In this document: positions 49,123 through 54,103 of the stretch, in pieces | How the letters are laid out: every line of letters starts with the position of its first letter | How positions within the stretch are numbered: position 1 is the first letter of the stretch | Origin: CAYQMF01 sp964418595 | GTDB taxonomy: Bacteria; Planctomycetota; UBA1135; UBA2386 | Reading direction: 5' to 3' | DNA length: 54,103 nucleotides | Assembly (NCBI GenBank): GCA_964418595.1 | Contig: CAYQMF010000032.1 | Location: 1-54,103 of the forward strand | The notes under the pieces: model-generated | The model's database searches: none | Told to the model about the DNA's origin: nothing | What the model saw: the letters and a program-made list of their open reading frames with translations, nothing else | Position numbers and translations under genes: made by a program

Positions 49123-49842
49123 CTACTTGCCCCCGCCCTCCACCAGCAGCATCGCCATCCGCTTGTAGACGTCGGGGCCGACCGCGCCGCGCACGGTGCG
49201 CCGCACGTGGACCTCGACGACCTCGCCGGGGTCGGTGCCCAGCTCGACGCTGGCGCTGTAGTTGGTGAGGACCGGCAGCACGATCTCGTGCTCGGCGGGC
49301 ATGACGACGTGCAGCCAGACGCGCGTGGTCCGGCCGTCGAGCTCATGGCCGTCCACCAGGAACTCGTAGCCGTTGGTCGGCGCCGTGAAGCGCGCGCCCA
49401 CGGTGAACTCCGGCGGGATGCCATCGGTCGATACCAGCTCGGCGCGGAAGGTCGCGTCGATCATGTCGGCGAAGACGTTCTCGAGCGCGACGACGTTGGA
49501 GTCGTGCAGTTCGCCCTTCAGTGGATCGAGCAGCACTGCCTCGGCGCTCAGTCCGCTGAGCGCGCGGGGCACGAAGAGCTGTGCGATACTGCCGCCCTCG
49601 AACACCCCTAGCGGGACGACGTGGTGCGGGACGACGTCGAGGAAGATGCCGGCGATCGGGATCGGCGGCAGCGACTGCGGCCCGATGGCGAGCGCGACGG
49701 CGCCCGGCATGCCGACCTCGACGCGCAGCATCTGTGTGGTCGGGTCGAGGCTCAGGCGGATCGGGTCATCCGGGGCCGCCCGCAGGCCGGGGGCGGCAAG
49801 GGTGGCCAGGAGGCAGGAGGTGATCGTTCGGTTCAGGTTCAT
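49123..49842 (-). CDS. Exported protein of unknown function
   Basis: The 239-residue product has a signal peptide (about 1-22, GLRAAP) and a mature part of beta-type pattern with hydrophobic strands (LRVEVGMPGAVALAIG, IPIAGIFLDVVPHHVVPLG, YEFLVDGHELDG). I do not recognise the family; the overall length and lack of motifs fit a small extracytoplasmic beta-sandwich. The ATG at 49842 gives the signal peptide; an in-frame GTG two codons earlier is an alternative. It lies downstream of the atypical kinase gene on the same strand, separated by a 217-bp gap. Confidence 0.75.
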   Translation of the reverse strand: MNLNRTITSCLLATLAAPGLRAAPDDPIRLSLDPTTQMLRVEVGMPGAVALAIGPQSLPPIPIAGIFLDVVPHHVVPLGVFEGGSIAQLFVPRALSGLSAEAVLLDPLKGELHDSNVVALENVFADMIDATFRAELVSTDGIPPEFTVGARFTAPTNGYEFLVDGHELDGRTTRVWLHVVMPAEHEIVLPVLTNYSASVELGTDPGEVVEVHVRRTVRGAVGPDVYKRMAMLLVEGGGK

Positions 49843-49909
49843 GTGCACACCTCGCGGGTCGTCCCGACGCCCGACAGCAGCCAGACCGGCCGCTGTCGCG
49901 CGCCGGGTC

Positions 49910-50001
49910 GCTGCGGTCACAACTGCCGCAGCCATCGGTTCCAGAACCCCGCCGATGCCGACGTGCTTTCCCTTCGACCGCGGAAACCGGGTGCATGCAC
50001 C
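49910..50001. promoter_or_regulatory. Two inverted repeats in the gap before the exported protein gene
   Basis: In the 217-bp gap between the atypical kinase gene and the exported protein gene there is a GCTGCGG-N9-CCGCAGC pair (49910-49932) and a perfect 12-bp palindrome GGTGCATGCACC (49990-50001). Nothing else is evident in this gap. They may mark an operator for the exported protein gene or the end of the kinase transcript. Confidence 0.35.
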
Positions 50002-50059
50002 GGCGCGATTCTGACTCTTGGGATTGGGCCGAGATCGCAGCTCCCCGCGGCAGAGACTC

Positions 50060-52714
50060 CTACCGGCCGTCCCCGCGCTGCAGGAGGAAGAACAACGCCA
50101 CGCCCAGCGCGATCACCAGGATCGCGACGGCCGCCCGCGCCAGGCGGGATCGCGTGCGGTGACGACGGGCCTCGGCGGCGGCGGCATCGACCCGCGCCAC
50201 CTCGGCCTCCGTGCGCGCGCACAGGCTGGCCCAGTGTTCGACCGCGCGTTGCACGCGACCGAGGCGTTCGACGTCGCCGGCGCGAGCCGCAGCGAACTCG
50301 GTCAGCGTGCGCAGGGTTCGGCGCGCCAGCTCGACGCGGGCCCGCGGGTCGGTGGTTGCATCGAGGTCGCGCTCGGCCTCCGCGGCTTGTTCCTGTGCGA
50401 TGCGCACTTCCACGTCGAGCACGTCCTGCGCGTACGCCGACGCCCGCTCGCGCGCGACGCTGTCGGCGAGGAAGCGCAGGATGCGCAGGCGCTCGTCGAG
50501 CACGGCGAGGCGGTCCTCGGCGCGACTCGTGGCATCGTCCTCCAGTTCCGCATAGCGCGTGGCCAGGCGATGGTTGTCGCGCTGCGCCGTCTCCACGTCG
50601 CGCTTCTTGCGGCGGGCGGCCTCCAGTTCGTCCGCCGGCGCGTCGGCGTAGCGGTCGACGGCGCGCTCCATCTCGTAGAGCGCAGTGGTGAGATGCCCGC
50701 GCTCCATCGCCTCGCGCGCGCCGCTCGCGAGGCGATCGCGGGCGGCGCGGGCGCGGTCGAGGTCCATGCGCAGGCGCTCGATCTCGTCGAGGAGTTCGCC
50801 GCGCGTGCCGTGCGCGGAGTCGATGAGCGCATCGATCAGGCGCAGGTGGTCCAGGCGGGCGATCAGGTTCTGCAGCGGCCGGATCGGGATCGGCACGGAG
50901 GCGAGCTTCTTTCGTGCGTCGTCGAGGCTCAGCCAGGCGTGCTCCGACAGACCGGTCATCGCCGCGCGGACGACCGCGAGGCTGGCGTCGGTCGCGGGGC
51001 GTGTCGAAGGGATCTCGTCGGCCAGTTCTTCGAGCGTGCGGGCGAGCGCGCGCAAGCCGATCACGCCGCGTGCCGGTGGGCCACCCACGGTCTGGGCGCG
51101 GCAGTGCTGCAGGAGCCGGGCCAGCTCGCTCACGTCGGCGGGCAGGCCGACCGCGGCCAGCTCGTCACCGAGCTGGCGCACGGTGTCTTCCGGCTGCGCC
51201 AACCGCTCGACGTAGAACGTGAGCCGATGCACGCGGTCCTTGAGTCCCGCGACCACCTCGCTGGCCCCGCTGTACACGGTTGCCGCGTGTTCGATGGCGC
51301 GCGCGGCATCCCCGAGGTCGAGCCCCGCGGCAGCGAGGTCGAGGTCGGTGACGACCGCAGCGTGCTCTCGTGCCGCGGCTTGCAGGTCGTCGCGGCTCAG
51401 GGCCAGCAACCGGAGCGGTGAGCGCTGCCACGGCGTCGGCGCGGCGCCCGCTGCCAGCTCCGGGCGTGGGCCGCCCACCGGCTCGAGCATGACGATCGCC
51501 GCGGCGGCCTGGTCCAGCAGACGGGTGGCGTCGGCGAAGCGCGCGCTGCGTTTGGCTTCGGCGAGGAGCGCCGGCAGGGTGTCGAGTTCGACGGCGAGGC
51601 GGGCGCGCAGGGTTGCGATCACCTCGCGCAGGTGCGGGCTGCTCGGCAGGCGGCGCAGCCATGCGACCGCCGCCGCGGCGGAGCGAGGGAGCGTCGCGAG
51701 GTCGAGGGTGCCGGCCGTGTGCGGCAGGCTGCGTCGGCTCAGCGTGCGACGCTGGCGACGCACGAACGATGCGAGCGCCGTGGCGCGCCGCCGGTCGTCG
51801 TCGGTTGCGTGGGCGAGGTCCAGTGTGTCGAGGCGTGCGCGCGCGGTGTCGAACTCGCCCGCGATGGCGTGGAAGTGGATGGCGTCGAGAGGCTCGCGTA
51901 GCGGCGACGCCGATTGCAGTTGCGTCAAGGTCGCGGCGACTTCGGCGAGGGTGGGGCGCGCGCGCGGATCGGCATCGAGGCAGGCGTGCAGGACATCGCG
52001 GAGCGCACCCGGCAAGAGATCGATCGAGCTCCTCGACGGCGCGTCTGGCGGCGTGGCATCGCGCGCGGAGCGCGGGAAGGGCACGGACCCGGTCGCCGCG
52101 TACCAGAGGCTCGCGCCGAGGCCGAAGACATCGAACGCCGCCGTCGCCGGTGCGCCGCGGTACGCCTCCGCGGGTGACCAGCCGTGACTCCCGCCCGAGA
52201 AGCCGGTGCGCTCGACACGCATCCCGCCGAGGCTCGCGTGTTCCGCGTCGAGAAGAACGACGGTGGGCGTGCGCTCGGGCGCGTCCACCAGCAGGTTGCC
52301 TGGCTTGACGTCGCCGTGCACGCCCACCGCATGCACGCGGGTGAGGATCGCGGCGATCGCGACACCGCACGCGGCGACCTGGGCGCTCGGCAGCGGCCCA
52401 TGCCGGCGGACGAGGCGCTCGAGGTCGACGCCGCGCTCCGCGTGCAGAACCACGCACGGGCGCTGCGTCTCCGGCTCCACGTCGACTCGCAGGTAGCGGG
52501 CAAAGCCCGGTCCCGCGAGGCGGCGGCCCGCGGCAAACTCGCGCTCCGCGTCGCGCGCGTCGCCGCGTTCGTAGACCTTGTGGACCACCTCCAGATCGTC
52601 GCCTTCCCGACAAAGCCAGAGGGTGCGGTCCGGCGAGAAGGACAGGAGCCGGCGGCCAGGGAGCGCGGGGTCCGCGGCGGAGACTCGCCAAACAGGCTCT
52701 GGACCGGCCGACAT
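50060..52714 (-). CDS. Atypical tail-anchored protein-kinase-like protein with coiled coils
   Basis: The 884-residue protein has an N-terminal kinase-like domain (about 20-265) in which the catalytic loop reads HGDVKPGN (133-140) in place of HRD and the metal-binding site reads DAE (156-158) in place of DFG; Lys46 is in place and the Asp residues needed for catalysis (135 and 156) are retained. The Gly-rich loop is poor. The remaining 600 residues are helical and Ala/Arg/Leu/Glu rich with long coiled-coil stretches, and a single membrane segment sits at the very end (about 857-877), so the protein is tail-anchored with its kinase domain in the cytoplasm. It is divergent from an FHA-domain regulator, with which it could work. 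Confidence 0.88.
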   Translation of the reverse strand: MSAGPEPVWRVSAADPALPGRRLLSFSPDRTLWLCREGDDLEVVHKVYERGDARDAEREFAAGRRLAGPGFARYLRVDVEPETQRPCVVLHAERGVDLERLVRRHGPLPSAQVAACGVAIAAILTRVHAVGVHGDVKPGNLLVDAPERTPTVVLLDAEHASLGGMRVERTGFSGGSHGWSPAEAYRGAPATAAFDVFGLGASLWYAATGSVPFPRSARDATPPDAPSRSSIDLLPGALRDVLHACLDADPRARPTLAEVAATLTQLQSASPLREPLDAIHFHAIAGEFDTARARLDTLDLAHATDDDRRRATALASFVRRQRRTLSRRSLPHTAGTLDLATLPRSAAAAVAWLRRLPSSPHLREVIATLRARLAVELDTLPALLAEAKRSARFADATRLLDQAAAAIVMLEPVGGPRPELAAGAAPTPWQRSPLRLLALSRDDLQAAAREHAAVVTDLDLAAAGLDLGDAARAIEHAATVYSGASEVVAGLKDRVHRLTFYVERLAQPEDTVRQLGDELAAVGLPADVSELARLLQHCRAQTVGGPPARGVIGLRALARTLEELADEIPSTRPATDASLAVVRAAMTGLSEHAWLSLDDARKKLASVPIPIRPLQNLIARLDHLRLIDALIDSAHGTRGELLDEIERLRMDLDRARAARDRLASGAREAMERGHLTTALYEMERAVDRYADAPADELEAARRKKRDVETAQRDNHRLATRYAELEDDATSRAEDRLAVLDERLRILRFLADSVARERASAYAQDVLDVEVRIAQEQAAEAERDLDATTDPRARVELARRTLRTLTEFAAARAGDVERLGRVQRAVEHWASLCARTEAEVARVDAAAAEARRHRTRSRLARAAVAILVIALGVALFFLLQRGDGR

Positions 52715-52723
52715 CAGGGGCGG

Positions 52724-52729
52724 ACTCTA
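52724..52729 (-). promoter_or_regulatory. Putative -10 hexamer TAGAGT
   Basis: Read on the minus strand, TAGAGT lies nine bases before the ATG at 52714 of the atypical kinase gene, the same hexamer and spacing as before the ECF sigma gene at 17363. A leaderless transcript would follow. Confidence 0.4.
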
Positions 52730-52793
52730 CTGGACCTCGCCGGAGCCCGGAAGCTGCGTTCCCACCGCGCCGTCGTCGGAACTCCGCCGCACC

Positions 52794-52823
52794 TGGACCG
52801 AACTGCCCAGTCCTGACGATAAT
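52794..52823 (+). promoter_or_regulatory. Putative promoter of the FHA / sigma-54 activator gene
   Basis: TGGACC (52794-52799) and GATAAT (52818-52823) are 18 bases apart, and the -10-like box ends eight bases before the ATG at 52832. The pair is back to back with the promoter of the atypical kinase gene, so both genes could be controlled together. Confidence 0.42.
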
Positions 52824-52831
52824 CCGACACC

Positions 52832-54103
52832 ATGTCCGTGCACCTCGAACTCACCGACCGCCGCGGCCGCCGCGAGGCGACCATCGACAAGGATCGCTTC
52901 TGGGTCGGCGCGTCGCGCTCCGCCTGCGACCTCGAACTCGACCTGCCCGGTTGCTCCGGCCGCGTGCTCGAAGTGCGCTGCGAGCCGGAGGGTCGGATCC
53001 AAGTGCGCACGGAGCCAGGCCTGCCATTCCCGGTGCGCAGCGTGAGCGGCAACATCGGCGCGCGCTTCGAGACCTTCCTCGATGGCGACGTGCTCAACGT
53101 CGGCCCCGCGCTCCTCAAGATGCGCTTCCTCACGGCGACGAGCTCTGAGGCGACCGGCGAGGAACTCGATCCCGGTTCGTTGTCGGCGGCGGTCGAGCCG
53201 GGGGCGCCGGTGGGCTCGTGGTACGACACCTTCATGGAGCTGGCGGACACGCTCGAAGGCCTCACCGCCGCTGACCGCGTCATCCAGGCCGCGCTCGATG
53301 GGATCCTCGGTTCGACCGCGGCCGAACGCGTGTACCTCGAGTTCGACGGCGACGCGTTGGCCGGCGGCGCGGGCAAGTTCTTCGCGGCGAAGGGCGGCGA
53401 TCGCACGCCGTTCCGCGTGAGCCGTTCGCTCGTGGAGCAGGTGAAGGCCCGCCGTCGCGTCGTGCACGTGCCGCTCGCCAGCGCCGACCCGGTGGCGTCG
53501 CGGATCCAGAGCGTGCGCCGCGAGGGGATCTCCGCGAGCATCGCCGTGCCGATCCGTGCGCTCGGCAAGGACCTCGGCGTGCTCTACGCCGACTGCGTGC
53601 GCGAAGGCAGCGTGCTCTCGCCCGGCGACCTGCAGCGCGTGGTGTTCATCGGCCGCCTGCTCGCGTCGGCGCTCGGCAACCGCGACCTGCTGTCGACGCT
53701 CGTGCGCACGGCGCCGTCGGCGGAGGCCGCGGCGCATCCGGCGCTGCAGACGCGCAGCCCCGCGTGTCGCGAGATGGCGGAGCGCGTCGTGCTCTACGCG
53801 CCCACCGACTACACGGTGCTCATCCGCGGCGAGACCGGCAGCGGCAAGGAGGTGATCGCCGGCGCCCTGCACGACCTCAGCCGTCGCAAGAAGGGCCCGT
53901 TCGTCCCGGTCAACTGCGCGGCGATCCCGGAGCAGCTCATGGAGAGCATGCTGTTCGGGCACGAGAAGGGCTCGTTCACCGGCGCCTCGCAGGCGCGGCG
54001 CGGCCACTTCGAGGAGGCGCACGGCGGCACGATCTTCCTCGACGAGATCGGCGACATGTCCTTCGAGCTGCAGGCCAAGATCCTGCGCGTGCTGCAGGAC
54101 CGC
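52832..54103 (+). CDS. FHA-GAF-AAA+ sigma-54-dependent activator (3' end outside window)
   Basis: The visible 424 residues show an N-terminal FHA-like domain (about 1-100), a GAF-like domain (about 130-285) and the start of a sigma-54-interacting AAA+ domain (about 305 onward) with Walker A GETGSGKE (333-340), the loop GSFTGA (380-385, Ser in place of the usual Ala) and Walker B IFLDEI (401-406). FHA domains bind phosphothreonine, and such activators open sigma-54 promoters. In the FHA part the usual GR near residue 26 is GA and the usual S-x-x-H is not seen, so phosphopeptide binding may be weak. It faces the kinase-like gene, a natural source of a phosphorylated partner. Confidence 0.92.
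   Translation, partial: MSVHLELTDRRGRREATIDKDRFWVGASRSACDLELDLPGCSGRVLEVRCEPEGRIQVRTEPGLPFPVRSVSGNIGARFETFLDGDVLNVGPALLKMRFLTATSSEATGEELDPGSLSAAVEPGAPVGSWYDTFMELADTLEGLTAADRVIQAALDGILGSTAAERVYLEFDGDALAGGAGKFFAAKGGDRTPFRVSRSLVEQVKARRRVVHVPLASADPVASRIQSVRREGISASIAVPIRALGKDLGVLYADCVREGSVLSPGDLQRVVFIGRLLASALGNRDLLSTLVRTAPSAEAAAHPALQTRSPACREMAERVVLYAPTDYTVLIRGETGSGKEVIAGALHDLSRRKKGPFVPVNCAAIPEQLMESMLFGHEKGSFTGASQARRGHFEEAHGGTIFLDEIGDMSFELQAKILRVLQDR

Noticed and set aside
1..54103. CRISPR arrays, tRNA or rRNA genes, insertion sequences, attachment sites, phage genes
   Set aside because: No regular spaced repeats, transposase or integrase sequences, terminal inverted repeats, or RNA gene signatures were found on reading through the window.

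Overview
The window is a chromosomal stretch of very GC-rich DNA (about 70 percent G+C by eye), densely coding on both strands. It most likely comes from a member of the Planctomycetota. The best signs are two transmembrane Ser/Thr kinases with the planctomycete-style kinase C-terminus (a PRDLETIC..CLxKDPxxRY..A..DL..F...RPxxARP block), an ECF-type sigma factor next to such a kinase gene, several large secreted proteins that share an undescribed C-terminal module, and a Kelch-like secreted protein. No rRNA, tRNA, CRISPR array, insertion sequence or phage gene was seen. No gene-free stretch exceeds about 300 bases.

Layout. (1) 1-3290, plus strand: four translationally overlapping genes, namely the tail of an unrecognised protein, a MNT-type nucleotidyltransferase, a TIGR04222-like membrane protein ending in Cys-(Gly)5 repeats, and a protein tentatively like DUF6065. 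This resembles a peptide-modification cluster and is the most interesting part of the window. (2) 3297-8786: a secreted beta-propeller lipoprotein and a membrane M48 protease (minus), then a SEC-C / coiled-coil / RelE-like fusion (plus). (3) 8876-18070: a large secreted subtilisin, a membrane kinase fused to PDZ and SUMF1-like domains, a secreted Kelch protein and an ECF sigma factor. (4) 18205-22829: a two-gene operon of an ankyrin-repeat protein and a TPR lipoprotein with four CxxC motifs. (5) 23106-28017, plus strand: a serine beta-lactamase-like hydrolase, a sirtuin, a secreted esterase, a decayed DUF1508 gene and a formate/nitrite-type channel. (6) 28025-31403, minus strand: two related membrane proteins and HtpG. 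(7) 31575-34373: a second membrane kinase. (8) 34374-38986, minus strand: a tight four-gene operon of a secreted subtilisin, two secreted proteins of unknown function and a metallo-beta-lactamase-fold hydrolase. (9) 39115-40521: a polytopic GT-C-like membrane protein. (10) 40621-47547: a five-gene tripartite RND (heavy-metal type) efflux operon. (11) 47555-49842: exonuclease III, a PDZ lipoprotein, a very small gene and a secreted protein. (12) 50060 to the end: an atypical tail-anchored kinase-like protein divergent from an FHA-GAF-AAA+ sigma-54 activator that runs off the window.

Themes. The region is rich in extracytoplasmic proteins (proteases, lipoproteins, repeat proteins) and in phospho-signalling (three kinases, an FHA protein, two kinds of transcription control). 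Several operon-leading start codons lie only 7-11 bases after a TANNNT hexamer, which suggests that leaderless or near-leaderless transcripts are common here. Convergent genes often end 0-7 bases apart.
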